The notes: generated from the sequence alone by a model not told the origin. A stretch of 64,000 nucleotides of DNA from Candidatus Poseidoniaceae archaeon (GCA_030747695.1 JASLKG010000001.1:1-64000), one strand, 5' to 3'; numbered from the stretch's first letter, positions 15,957 to 24,924 are shown. Numbers and translations are program-made.

Positions 15957-18758
15957 ATGACTGATGGTTACAGGCAGCAACCAGGAAAAGGCTCTGATGT
16001 TAGAGTCGATGGTAAGCGTGTAGCCGGAAAGTTGCGATTTAATCCACCAGGTTCGGGCGGTTCCCGTCCAGAGATGAAAGAAAGAGATCTGGATTTTATT
16101 CCTGAGTTAGAAGGTGGGAATGAAGCACAGCCAGCAGGTTCACATCTTCACGACAAATATAGAACTGGGACAACAGTTGGTAAAAGAACACCTCTAGTTG
16201 ATGCTAATGCTAAGGTGACAGGACAAGCATGGTATGGAGATGATGTAAGATTGCCTAACGAGATTATTGGCAGAATTCTTCGTTCACCTCATCATTATGC
16301 AAAGGTAATATCTATTGATACAAGTAAAGCAGAAGCTTTACCAGGCGTTTTAGCAGTATCTACTGGAGAAGATGCTCCTCAGAAATTTGGGGTTTTACCC
16401 GTAACAAAAGATGAGCATGCTATGGCAGTAGAAAAGGTCAGGCACGTAGGAGATCTTGTGGCATGTGTTGCTGCTGTAGATGAAGCAACAGCACGTGAAG
16501 CCGTTTCATTAATCAAAGTAGAATACGAGATTCTAGATGCGATTCATGACCCGAAAAAAGGGTTGTTAGATGTGGATGAACCAATTCATTGGCGAGGTAA
16601 ATATCATATTGGATCTACAAATGTACAAAAAAGAGTATTCCAAGAATTTGGTGATAGATCAAAATTAGATCAATCTAGTGCAACACATCATGGAAAATGG
16701 AAATTTATGGGAGTAAACCATGGATTTACTGAGCCACATGCAGTTGTTGCACATTGGGATTCCAACGGGCGCCTTCAACTATACACCCCACAACAAGTTC
16801 CACACTATGCACATAGAGCATTGGCAACAGTTCTCGATGTTCCAATGCATCAAGTGAATGTAATCAGAACATATGTGGGAGGTGGTTTTGGAGGCAAGTC
16901 AGACCCATTCCCTCACGAAATGTGTGCTGCCATATTGGCTAGAAAAGCAGGTCGACCAGTTCGAATTACATTTGACAGAGAAGAGGTATTTTGGGTTAAT
17001 AGAGGGCGACATCCTTCCCATATTGAAGTGGAGATGTATGCAGATGATGACGGTAGGATTTCAGGTTTTGAAATTGATGCATTAATCGATGGGGGAGGCT
17101 TTGCATCATTTGGCCATGTAACCTCGTACTATAATGGAGTATTAGCAACGGCTCCTTACGAACTAGGCTCATTCCATTATACTGGTGCACGTGTATGGAC
17201 CAACAAACCTGCAAGTGGCGCAATGCGCGGCCATGGTGCAGTGAATACAAGGTGTGCAATTGAGGTAGGATTAGATGATATGGCAGACCAATTACAAGTC
17301 GATCCAATTGATTTACGATTAGCAAATTTACTCCCTCCACATTCAAAAACAATCACAGGGTTTAGGATAACTTCTAACGGAATGAGACAAGCACTGAATA
17401 GAGTACGTGAAGGAAGTGGATGGGATGAGAAATTCCGGAAAATGCCTCTAGGAAAAGGCATTGGAATGGGTTGTGGATTTTTCATATCAGGTTCGGGTTT
17501 GCCAATACATTGGGATCCTAACAATTTCCCTCACGCAACAGTTCATATCCAAATTGACATGGATGGGGGAGTTACAGTACATACAGGAGCAGCTGATATT
17601 GGACAAGGTTCTAACACTGCAGTTGCACAAGTGGTGGCAGAAGTTTTGGCATTACCAATAGAGATGATTCACGTGCGCTCACATGAAAGTGACACTAGTC
17701 CAGTAGACCTCGGATCATATTCGTCACGTGTTACATTCATGAATGCTAATGCTGCAATAAGTGCTGCTTTAGAGATTCGCGAAGAATTATTGAATTCAGC
17801 TAGTAATATCTTGGAGATACCAGTAGAAAAATTAATTCTAAACGATAGAAGGATATACAGCAAGAGAAATCCATCAGAAGGGGTTTCATATCTAGAGGCT
17901 TTACACAAATCCCAAGAAGACAAGGGTGCACTAATCGCTAGTGGTGCATATAGAACGCCACCTATGGGCGGCGTCCACAAAGGTGCTGCAGCAGGACTTG
18001 CCCCAGCATATTCATTCTCTGCATATGTTGCTGAAGTAGAAGTCGATGTAGAAACAGGACTAATCAAGTGTACAGACGTCTGGGCAGCCCATGATTGTGG
18101 TAAGGCATTGAATCCACTTGCTGTTGAGGGACAAATCATTGGCTCATGTCATATGGGACTAGGACAGGTTCTCTCAGAACAAATGGTATATGGGCGTACA
18201 GGGCATCTACAAAATCCGAATTTACTAGATTACAAGATACCAAGCGTACATGAGATGCCAAATGTAACTCCAATCATCATTGAATCTTGCGATCCTGAAG
18301 GTCCCTTTGGTGCTAAAGAAGCCGGAGAAGGGCCTCTTTTACCTATCCTTCCAGCAGTTGTTAATGCTGTGTATGATGCAATTGGTATTCGTGTTAATGA
18401 CTTGCCATTAACTCCTGATAAGATTTGGTCTGCTATTACAAAGAAAATGAAATTAGAGGGGATAGATGATCCCCAAAATCTTCCTCCGCCGCGTCTCGAT
18501 TTTTCAGAATTACAAGAAAAATTAGCTGCTAGATCATCTGAACATAATGATAGAGATGTTCGTCGACAAAGAGCAGAGGACACAGAACCTTACATCAATG
18601 GCGTCCTATTTGGATTCGATCCCAACACACCTCCTGAAGAACAAGATGGAGATTGGAAGATATCTGTAAAACCCACCTCCGAACAATTAGATAATCTTAG
18701 ATTGGCAGGTAGTGCATGGAGTAAAATTGAGCAAAGGAAAATGGAGGATGGTAAGTAA
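15957..18758 (+). CDS. molybdenum hydroxylase large subunit (xanthine dehydrogenase / HcrA family)
   Basis: 933-residue catalytic subunit that binds the molybdopterin cofactor. Residues about 70-170 form the ald_Xan_dh N-terminal domain. The Mo-binding domain follows, with VGGGFGGKSDPF (about 305), SGAMRGHGAVNT (about 420), GAADIGQGSNT (about 540) and the catalytic Glu in GAKEAGEGPLLPILPAV (about 785). The carbon-monoxide-dehydrogenase form I signature (AYxCSFR) is absent, so it is not a classic CoxL. Its FAD partner suggests the 4-hydroxybenzoyl-CoA reductase branch. There is a polar ~55-residue N-terminal extension and a ~75-residue tail. Its stop overlaps the FAD-subunit start by one base. 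Confidence 0.9.
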   Translation: MTDGYRQQPGKGSDVRVDGKRVAGKLRFNPPGSGGSRPEMKERDLDFIPELEGGNEAQPAGSHLHDKYRTGTTVGKRTPLVDANAKVTGQAWYGDDVRLPNEIIGRILRSPHHYAKVISIDTSKAEALPGVLAVSTGEDAPQKFGVLPVTKDEHAMAVEKVRHVGDLVACVAAVDEATAREAVSLIKVEYEILDAIHDPKKGLLDVDEPIHWRGKYHIGSTNVQKRVFQEFGDRSKLDQSSATHHGKWKFMGVNHGFTEPHAVVAHWDSNGRLQLYTPQQVPHYAHRALATVLDVPMHQVNVIRTYVGGGFGGKSDPFPHEMCAAILARKAGRPVRITFDREEVFWVNRGRHPSHIEVEMYADDDGRISGFEIDALIDGGGFASFGHVTSYYNGVLATAPYELGSFHYTGARVWTNKPASGAMRGHGAVNTRCAIEVGLDDMADQLQVDPIDLRLANLLPPHSKTITGFRITSNGMRQALNRVREGSGWDEKFRKMPLGKGIGMGCGFFISGSGLPIHWDPNNFPHATVHIQIDMDGGVTVHTGAADIGQGSNTAVAQVVAEVLALPIEMIHVRSHESDTSPVDLGSYSSRVTFMNANAAISAALEIREELLNSASNILEIPVEKLILNDRRIYSKRNPSEGVSYLEALHKSQEDKGALIASGAYRTPPMGGVHKGAAAGLAPAYSFSAYVAEVEVDVETGLIKCTDVWAAHDCGKALNPLAVEGQIIGSCHMGLGQVLSEQMVYGRTGHLQNPNLLDYKIPSVHEMPNVTPIIIESCDPEGPFGAKEAGEGPLLPILPAVVNAVYDAIGIRVNDLPLTPDKIWSAITKKMKLEGIDDPQNLPPPRLDFSELQEKLAARSSEHNDRDVRRQRAEDTEPYINGVLFGFDPNTPPEEQDGDWKISVKPTSEQLDNLRLAGSAWSKIEQRKMEDGK

Positions 18759-19702
18759 TGCTAACTCCTCCGTTTGAACTTCATATTCCCTCTACACTAG
18801 ATGAGGCCTGTTCTATGGCGGCTATGCTTGTTGAATCGGGTGAAGAATTTGATTGGATTGCAGGAGGAACAGATTTGCTTCCAAATTACAAATGGCACAT
18901 CAATACTAAACCACATGTGATTTCATTAGCAAATGTTTCAGGCTTAGATAATATTTCAACCAATGAAATAGGATGTATGGCACGACTTCATGATCTAGCT
19001 GAAGGCGGAAATTGTCATCCATTAGTTGCTCTTGCAGCAGGTAAAGTTGCATCTTCGTTGATAAGAAGAAATGCAACCTTAGGCGGTAATTTGTGTCTCG
19101 ATACACGGTGTTTTTGGTTCAATCAAACAGAAGAATGGCGGTCAAGTATTGACTGGTGTCACAAGTGTGATTGTAATACTGGTTCTGATTGCCGCGTTAT
19201 TCCTAATCAAAATGAATTGTGTGTAGCAACATATCAAGGAGATATAGCTCCCACATTGATGGTTTTAGGGGCCACGGCGCATTTGATTGGGCCAAATGGA
19301 ATCAGAAAAGTAGCTATGGACGAGTTTTATCAATTGGATGGCATGACCAGAAATATACTGGAAAAAGGAGAATTCTTGCTGAAAGTAACATTACCATCTG
19401 GAGTTGAAGATTGGATTGGTTCTTATCAGAAATTACGTGTTAGAGAATCTTGGGATTTTCCTGAAGCCGGTGTTGCAGCAGCCTGGAAAAAAGGCGATAG
19501 AAGTACATTACGCGTTGCAACAACAGCACTAGAAAGTATACCTAGAATGCATAATGAAGAAGTTGCAAAATCAGATGGCAATATAGCACTGCTAAGCGAT
19601 GAAATTTTCCGCTCTGTTAAACCTGTAAACAATACCTCTTTACCACCCAGGTATCGTAGGAATATGGTAAAGGTTCTTGTGAAGAGGGCTTGTGAGGAGT
19701 GA
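18758..19702 (+). CDS. molybdenum hydroxylase FAD subunit with extra cysteine loop (HcrB-like)
   Basis: 314-residue CoxM/XdhB-type FAD subunit. FAD-binding signatures are WIAGGTDLLPNYK (about 33-45) and SSLIRRNATLGGNLC (about 99-113). It carries an insertion rich in cysteine (Cys113, 118, 134, 137, 139, 145, 155). The order and spacing of Cys118, 134, 145 and 155 closely follow the four cysteines that hold a [4Fe-4S] cluster in the beta subunit of Thauera 4-hydroxybenzoyl-CoA reductase, recalled as 122, 138, 146 and 155. Ordinary CoxM and XdhB lack this loop. It thus probably carries an extra cluster and may act on an aromatic acyl-CoA. Third gene of the operon, starting within the previous stop. 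Confidence 0.88.
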   Translation: MLTPPFELHIPSTLDEACSMAAMLVESGEEFDWIAGGTDLLPNYKWHINTKPHVISLANVSGLDNISTNEIGCMARLHDLAEGGNCHPLVALAAGKVASSLIRRNATLGGNLCLDTRCFWFNQTEEWRSSIDWCHKCDCNTGSDCRVIPNQNELCVATYQGDIAPTLMVLGATAHLIGPNGIRKVAMDEFYQLDGMTRNILEKGEFLLKVTLPSGVEDWIGSYQKLRVRESWDFPEAGVAAAWKKGDRSTLRVATTALESIPRMHNEEVAKSDGNIALLSDEIFRSVKPVNNTSLPPRYRRNMVKVLVKRACEE

Positions 19703-19706
19703 TTAG

Positions 19707-20645
19707 ATGCGAAGAGTTGTTCTTTTGACGTCTCTATTGGCGCTACTTTCACCTTTGGCATGTGCACAAAACCCTACGTTTTCAGATTGGGAGATGGATT
19801 GGGAAATTGAAGATGAAGTTGCAATGATGGACCTTGGATCAGATTATGAATTCACATTGGATATTGCATTTTGGATTGATAATACTAGGCCAGTGCCATT
19901 GGAGGTCGATTTTTCAACTGAAACAGAAAATGAAATTTTTGAGATAGATGATCCCGGTTCGATTACAATAGACGGTAATACGAATGAATCCTTCGACATT
20001 ACAATCACAGGCTCTGGAATGGATTCAAATGGTGATTTTTATTCAGCAGAAGAAATATTTGACACAATTACTTTGACCGCTTCCGAATCTGTTGGAGGCC
20101 AGAATACAGGTTCAAGAGAACTTTCTAAGGATTTGCAATTCACTAAAGTTTTCGAATTGGAGCCCAAAGCTAGTGGTTCTTCAAAAAATACTGTTGTAAA
20201 AGCAGGTACTTCAGAGACGATTTCAATAATTGTCACAAATGTGGGTAATAGCGATGATTCAGTGACATCTACAACATTTAGTTTCAGAGGATGCCCACAA
20301 ATGGATTACAATATTGAAGAACCACTTGAAGGCATGGTTAGGCCAGGAGTTCCGATAAGCCAGTCATTAGAATTGTTAGCCTCGAATAGCCATCCTGAAA
20401 AGGGTTGTACTTTGGTAATTACAGCAGCGAGTGAAGGCGCTGGAAGGTCATTCACAGGTGAATTTGAATTTAATGTGGAAGCACCTTCACAAACAATAGA
20501 TGAACCTGATGAAAATAAAACTGGGGATTTGAGAGATACCGATTTTTGTGACACATATGATTGTGAAGATAATTCACTTCCAAATGTCCCAATGCAATAC
20601 ATTTTGAGTGTTATTTTTTGGGCAGCAATATTGCGTAGAGAATAA
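19707..20645 (+). CDS. secreted, C-terminally anchored protein of unknown function
   Basis: 312-residue protein. A clear signal peptide (MRRVVLLTSLLALLSPLACA) is followed by an acidic beta-rich ectodomain resembling tandem CARDB/NPCBM-type Ig-like folds (IIVTNVGNSDDSVTSTTFSF is typical). A short C-terminal hydrophobic helix (MQYILSVIFWAAIL) ends in RRE, consistent with a membrane anchor with a tiny cytoplasmic end. The start has a near-perfect GAGGAGTGATT ribosome-binding site overlapping the end of the FAD-subunit gene, so it is translated with the hydroxylase operon. Whether it serves that enzyme is unknown. Two cysteines near the C-terminus (FCDTYDCED) could form a disulfide. Confidence 0.75.
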   Translation: MRRVVLLTSLLALLSPLACAQNPTFSDWEMDWEIEDEVAMMDLGSDYEFTLDIAFWIDNTRPVPLEVDFSTETENEIFEIDDPGSITIDGNTNESFDITITGSGMDSNGDFYSAEEIFDTITLTASESVGGQNTGSRELSKDLQFTKVFELEPKASGSSKNTVVKAGTSETISIIVTNVGNSDDSVTSTTFSFRGCPQMDYNIEEPLEGMVRPGVPISQSLELLASNSHPEKGCTLVITAASEGAGRSFTGEFEFNVEAPSQTIDEPDENKTGDLRDTDFCDTYDCEDNSLPNVPMQYILSVIFWAAILRRE

Positions 20646-20660
20646 ATTATACCTCGATAA

Positions 20661-20676
20661 AATATCATTTGATATT
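20661..20676 (+). promoter_or_regulatory. 16-base AT-rich palindrome upstream of the MoxR operon
   Basis: AATATCA-TT-TGATATT is a perfect inverted repeat with 7-base arms, in the 150-base gap between the secreted protein gene and the DUF4350 gene. It lies about 25 bases upstream of a TATA-like element (AATTTAAG at 20699-20706). The placement fits a transcription-factor operator; no factor can be assigned. Confidence 0.45.
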
Positions 20677-20698
20677 CAAAATATGAAGTTGATACTCT

Positions 20699-20706
20699 AA
20701 TTTAAG
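20699..20706 (+). promoter_or_regulatory. candidate TATA box for the MoxR operon
   Basis: AATTTAAG lies 25-32 bases before an ATG at 20731, the distance expected when an archaeal transcript begins at or next to a start codon. AT-rich surroundings make chance matches likely, so this is tentative. Confidence 0.3.
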
Positions 20707-20730
20707 CCTGAGCAAGCGACGATAATCTAT

Positions 20731-20802
20731 ATGAGTACTCTGAAGTTGGCAAGAATGCTGCGTCAGTTCGTTGCGGTTTTTCGAGGAGATTACAAATGGT
20801 AG
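20731..20802 (+). CDS. possible 23-residue leader ORF upstream of DUF4350 gene
   Basis: ATG through TAG encodes a basic 23-residue peptide beginning MSTLKLARML and ending GDYKW. Its stop lies inside the first codons of the DUF4350 gene (ATGGTAG), and it contains that gene's GAGGAGATT ribosome-binding site. This layout would couple translation. An open stretch of 24 codons occurs easily by chance, so it is a candidate only. Confidence 0.25.
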   Translation: MSTLKLARMLRQFVAVFRGDYKW

Positions 20803-22376
20803 ATGACAAAGCATCAGGAACCAAGTTAGAAACTTGGCTAATGGTTAGTTTTGTCGCTGCAATGTTGCTTTCAACATCAGTTATTGTCATTACATCATTT
20901 GGTAAACAAACTGTATATTCTGCATATGTTACAGATGCAGATAAGGACTACCAGATGCAACAAGTTTCAGCAATGAGGAATTCTCTAGGAGAGGGTGGTT
21001 TAGGATATGATGTCGCAAACACAATGTCTACTCCAATGCTTGTTAATGATTGGAGAGAACCACACCGAACAATGATGGTAATTGCAGCAGTTGAGAAACC
21101 ATTTGATTCTGCAGAAGCTTCAGCGATTCATGATTTCGTAACTGAAAAAGGTGGCAAGGTAATCATTGCATCAAATTCAACAAATGCTCAAACTGTAGCA
21201 TCAGAATTCGGAATCAAATTTTTTGATGCACCTGTTGCAGATGATCAAAGGTACTACGAAGTAACAGATCAAAATGGAATTAGAATGGAACCAGATATCC
21301 GTAAACTTTGGGCTGTTGCAGGCGTTAACAAAGTGTGGGATGATGAATTTGAATTGAGGCCACCTTGTAGTTCTGATGATATCTTAAATGATAGAGTCGA
21401 TGACTGTGCAATGCCAGTATTGTTCCATAACCCTACAGCAATTCAAGTGTTGGAACAAGAAGATGGCGACTTGGAAAGAAATGTAAAAATTCTCGCACAC
21501 GCATCAGGTTCAGCATTCATAGCAAGACAAAATTTGGATATCAATGATGCGGATAACCCAGTTCTAGGTGCAGAGAATACTGGCCTGATTATTAGGATTG
21601 ATTATCCAGGACTTTCATCAATAGACCGTGTAAAAGGCGGAGATAAAGAAGGAGAAGTAAGTGTCACAGGTAGTATTGTATTTGTTTCAGATCATTCCGT
21701 TTTAGCTAACCACCTTTATGATATTAAAGATGCAGAAGTAACTGGTAAGCAACAGTGTGATTCAGAATATTATTCAGGTCGTTCATGTTGGAATTCATTA
21801 CTTTCAGGAGATACAGCCTCAACTCAATGGAGTGGAAACAGTATGTATTTCAAAGCACTAATGCGTGATATGATGGAAACAGATAATCCTGAGATTTCTA
21901 CAACTGTAACTAGGGATAACGAGAATTTCTATGTTGTATTCGATGAGTCGAGGCATGTAACATCTTCATTGTCATCACCATTTACTGAAGCAATGGGTGC
22001 AATTGTAATGCTTACAAGTGACACTATGCTAAAATGGTTGATTGTTCTGAATTTGATGGCATTACTTTCAATAGCAATAATGGTAGTTCCAGAAAAAGAA
22101 AATTGGCGCCATGTATTCGATTTAACCAGATTTAGAGAGCGACCTAACAAGGTTGATTCTAATCAATATTTGAAGCGAGTTAGAGAATCAATGATGTCTA
22201 AAGTTAGGCAATTAAATGATTTGACTAGAGATGAATTCGCTCTAAAGACACCAGCGGAGATACAGACAATGGTTCGTGATCCCCGCCTCATAGAGTTGCT
22301 GTATAGCCAGCAACGTTCATATTCCAACGAAGAATTAAGGCAATTATTGCAACAAATTCGACGTTGGGGAAAATAA
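20796..22376 (+). CDS. DUF4350-like membrane protein of the MoxR operon
   Basis: 526-residue protein. An N-terminal membrane segment (about 14-36) is followed by a large extracytoplasmic region containing a DUF4350-like module (PFDSAEASAIHDFVTEKGGK, then VIIASNSTNAQTVASEFGIK). A second membrane segment lies near residues 410-430 (LKWLIVLNLMALLSIAIMVV), and the cytoplasmic tail of about 95 residues is charged. DUF4350 proteins commonly sit beside MoxR ATPases and DUF58 proteins, as here. It may be a membrane partner on which MoxR acts; the biochemical role is unknown. The start ATG is preceded by GAGGAGATT. Confidence 0.75.
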   Translation: MVDDKASGTKLETWLMVSFVAAMLLSTSVIVITSFGKQTVYSAYVTDADKDYQMQQVSAMRNSLGEGGLGYDVANTMSTPMLVNDWREPHRTMMVIAAVEKPFDSAEASAIHDFVTEKGGKVIIASNSTNAQTVASEFGIKFFDAPVADDQRYYEVTDQNGIRMEPDIRKLWAVAGVNKVWDDEFELRPPCSSDDILNDRVDDCAMPVLFHNPTAIQVLEQEDGDLERNVKILAHASGSAFIARQNLDINDADNPVLGAENTGLIIRIDYPGLSSIDRVKGGDKEGEVSVTGSIVFVSDHSVLANHLYDIKDAEVTGKQQCDSEYYSGRSCWNSLLSGDTASTQWSGNSMYFKALMRDMMETDNPEISTTVTRDNENFYVVFDESRHVTSSLSSPFTEAMGAIVMLTSDTMLKWLIVLNLMALLSIAIMVVPEKENWRHVFDLTRFRERPNKVDSNQYLKRVRESMMSKVRQLNDLTRDEFALKTPAEIQTMVRDPRLIELLYSQQRSYSNEELRQLLQQIRRWGK

Positions 22377-22380
22377 CCGT

Positions 22381-22388
22381 AAGGAGGT
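22381..22388 (+). promoter_or_regulatory. strong ribosome-binding site for MoxR gene
   Basis: AAGGAGGT matches the 16S rRNA 3' end closely and stands 9 bases before the ATG at 22398. It fixes the MoxR start ahead of the GC-rich Ala/Pro stretch and shows that this low-complexity N-terminus is translated. Confidence 0.7.
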
Positions 22389-22397
22389 AAAATAGAC

Positions 22398-23564
22398 ATG
22401 CAGCCAGCACCACCCCCACCCGCAGCCCCCCCTGCGCCGGCACCACCTGCACCAGCAGCACCGCCCGCACCGGCTCCGGCCCCACCTGCACCAGCAGCAC
22501 CGGCACAACCAATGCCAGCAGCTCCAGCAGCACCGGCGGCCCCAGCCCCTGCAGCACCTGCACCAGCAGCGCCAGCACAGGCACAGCCTAAACACCAGAG
22601 CAGCCCAGAGGTCCGTGAACGTCTTCAGGCCGTCGGAGCAATTGCACAAGCAATCAGCGCCGAAGTCCAGAAGGTAATTATCGGTAAGGCGCACGTAATT
22701 GACAATGTACTGATCAATATTCTTGCAAACGGCAATTTGCTGTTTGAAGATTATCCAGGACTTGCAAAGACATTGATGACCAACACATTTGCAGATGCAT
22801 TGGGTTGTGATTTCAAGCGTGTGCAGTTTACTCCGGATTTGCTTCCGGCAGACATTACAGGAACGAACATCTATGATGCTAAGAAGGGAGAATTCACCTT
22901 CAAGCCAGGTCCGTTATTCTGTAATTTACTGCTAGCTGACGAGATTAACCGTGCACCGCCTAAGACTCAAGCAGCATTGCTTGAAGCTATGCAGGAGAAG
23001 CAGGTTACTATCGGTACAGTAACTCACAAACTACCAGCTCCATTTATTGTAATGGCAACACAAAACCCTGTGGAACAAGAAGGTACATACCCTCTACCAG
23101 AAGCTCAACTTGACCGTTTCATGTTCAAGATGAGTGTAGGTTATCCAGACCGTGCAGATGAAGATGAGATTCTAGCTCGTCGTATCACTCGTGGTAAGGA
23201 TGCTGTAGATGTAGATGTTATCACAGATCCACAACGTGTTATTGCAATGCAACAAGCATGTGAAGATATCTATGTAGATCCTGCACTAAGAATGTACATG
23301 GTAGAAGTCGTATCGCGAACAAGAGAGGACCCAAGAGTACTAGTTGGTTCTTCTCCTCGTGGTTCACAAGCATTACTGAAGACTTCACGTGCAGCAGCAG
23401 CTCTACGTGGTCGTGACTTCGTAACACCAGATGACATCAAGACAGTTGCAGAATTAGCAATTGCTCACAGACTTATATTGAAGCCAGAACATCAAATCAA
23501 AGGTTTAGAACCTGGAGAAGTAGTTCAGACAATTCTACGTGAAGTACCTGTTCCAACTGTTTGA
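22398..23564 (+). CDS. MoxR family AAA+ ATPase with Ala/Pro-rich N-terminus
   Basis: 388-residue MoxR-type AAA+ ATPase, a chaperone-like protein that remodels or activates partners, often VWA/DUF58 proteins. Residues about 1-65 are almost only Pro and Ala; the ATPase starts at about 70. Walker A reads EDYPGLAKT (about 114-122), Walker B LLLADEINRAPPKTQAALLE, sensor 1 FIVMATQNP, then EGTYPLPEAQLDRF, all standard MoxR. A typical MoxR has 310-330 residues, so the extra length is the repeat. The repeat's codons are GC-rich against the AT-rich background. It sits between the DUF4350 and DUF58 genes in one operon. Confidence 0.95.
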   Translation: MQPAPPPPAAPPAPAPPAPAAPPAPAPAPPAPAAPAQPMPAAPAAPAAPAPAAPAPAAPAQAQPKHQSSPEVRERLQAVGAIAQAISAEVQKVIIGKAHVIDNVLINILANGNLLFEDYPGLAKTLMTNTFADALGCDFKRVQFTPDLLPADITGTNIYDAKKGEFTFKPGPLFCNLLLADEINRAPPKTQAALLEAMQEKQVTIGTVTHKLPAPFIVMATQNPVEQEGTYPLPEAQLDRFMFKMSVGYPDRADEDEILARRITRGKDAVDVDVITDPQRVIAMQQACEDIYVDPALRMYMVEVVSRTREDPRVLVGSSPRGSQALLKTSRAAAALRGRDFVTPDDIKTVAELAIAHRLILKPEHQIKGLEPGEVVQTILREVPVPTV

Positions 23565-23597
23565 TTATTATTGAATTAGAGAGTGAGGTGCGTTATC

Positions 23598-24911
23598 GTG
23601 TGGAGTCGTAAGAGTGCGATGTTGGGTTCGTTGGCCGTTGCAATGTATTTGCTTGGCCTTACATTGAGGAACTCACAGTTGGTTACAATTGCTGTAGTCA
23701 TATTCGTATTCCTTACATGGGCTGCACTATTTGGTAGCCACGCAGATGTTGCTTCAAGTGGTAGAAGAGCCGAAGAATGGTCTGGAGAGGAAGGTGTCGC
23801 ATTAAACAGTGTAACAGCGATGCGTAAACTTTCTAGTGCAAGAATTTTCGAAGATGGTGAAGTTTCTGTAACTTTGCGTATGCAAAATCATTCAGGATTA
23901 GGTAAAATCTTGGAAGTGCGAGACAGAGTTCCAGAAGTTATGCGCATCAAATCAGGTGCAAACTACATTCTAATGGAATTACCACCACGTCGTGAAACTT
24001 TTATTGAGTATACAGTTGAATGTCCTCTAAGAGGATTTTACAGTCTAGGACCGGTGGCTGTCCGTGTCCAAGATCCATTTGGATTATTCCACAAGGAAAA
24101 GGAATTGCATGTCTACAATGATTTCCTTGTGTTCCCAAAGATGGAAGATTTGAAAGAGACATTTGTAAAATCACGTGTACCTAAAATTTTCACTGGAGCC
24201 GTAAATATACGCCAACCGGGACCTGGTTCGGAATTTTATTCATTGAGAGAATATTTCGATGGAGATTCATTCCGATCAATAAATTGGTCAGCATATGCAC
24301 GTAGTGGTAAGTTGATGGTCAATGAACGTGAACGAGACGCTGTAAGTGACATTATTTTAATTGTAGATTCTCGTGCAGTTTCAGAAACTGGACCAGTCTC
24401 TCGTAATGCACTTGTATATTCGACAAGAGCAGCAGCAAGCTTAGCACAATATTTCCTTGGAAGAAGAGACTCAGTGGGACTAATCACCTATGGTGACGAG
24501 GTTGTAAGTGTAGATCGTGACACAGGTAAGAAACAACTGTATGTCATTTTGACTAAATTAGCAGGTGCTATGGCAAAAGGAAATATCCCATTACAAGTTG
24601 TAGTAAATCGTATATTGCCTCACATAAACAAAGGAAGTCCAATCATAGTACTTTCAAATTTGGAAGACGATCCTACAATTGTCAATGCTTTGCGTGATTT
24701 CCGTGCAAGAAATTTCGATGTAACAGTATTGTCTCCTTCAAGCCTTGAGTTTGAATTTGATGCGAAAAGACTTGACAGAACTGGTTATGAAGTTCTGAAA
24801 ACAGAAAGAGACGTTTTGATTAGCGAATTGAGAAGTCTTGGTGTGAATATAATGGATTGGGAACCCGACATGCTGTTGTCAACAGCATTAGCGGGTGCAA
24901 GAGGTTTCTAA
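23598..24911 (+). CDS. DUF58 domain protein
   Basis: 437-residue protein. Two membrane segments at the N-terminus (about 8-50) are followed by a beta-rich region, then the DUF58 signature SLREYFDGDSFRSINWSAYA followed by RSGKLMVNERE, and a VWA-like fold (DIILIVDSRA). DUF58 proteins pair with MoxR ATPases and are probable targets of their action, possibly as metal-dependent adhesion-type modules. GTG at 23598 is chosen because GAGGTG lies 7 bases upstream; an in-frame GTG at 23583 adds five residues. The next gene starts 14 bases downstream with its own RBS. Length fits the family. Confidence 0.88.
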   Translation: MWSRKSAMLGSLAVAMYLLGLTLRNSQLVTIAVVIFVFLTWAALFGSHADVASSGRRAEEWSGEEGVALNSVTAMRKLSSARIFEDGEVSVTLRMQNHSGLGKILEVRDRVPEVMRIKSGANYILMELPPRRETFIEYTVECPLRGFYSLGPVAVRVQDPFGLFHKEKELHVYNDFLVFPKMEDLKETFVKSRVPKIFTGAVNIRQPGPGSEFYSLREYFDGDSFRSINWSAYARSGKLMVNERERDAVSDIILIVDSRAVSETGPVSRNALVYSTRAAASLAQYFLGRRDSVGLITYGDEVVSVDRDTGKKQLYVILTKLAGAMAKGNIPLQVVVNRILPHINKGSPIIVLSNLEDDPTIVNALRDFRARNFDVTVLSPSSLEFEFDAKRLDRTGYEVLKTERDVLISELRSLGVNIMDWEPDMLLSTALAGARGF

Positions 24912-24924
24912 GGAGGGAAATGTT

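Noticed and set aside
15957..18758. Carbon monoxide dehydrogenase large subunit
   Set aside because: The form I active-site signature AYxCSFR is missing; the corresponding region reads GAMRGHG, and the FAD subunit has the HBCR-type cysteine loop.
19707..19770. Lipoprotein signal in the secreted protein (LSPLACAQ)
   Set aside because: The residue three before Cys is Pro and the pattern does not fit a lipobox; an ordinary signal peptide is more likely.
22344..22694. Open frames opposite the MoxR N-terminus giving Cys/Trp-rich or Val/Leu-rich proteins
   Set aside because: They are shadows of the GC-rich Pro/Ala codons; the sense strand has the ribosome-binding site and a known domain.
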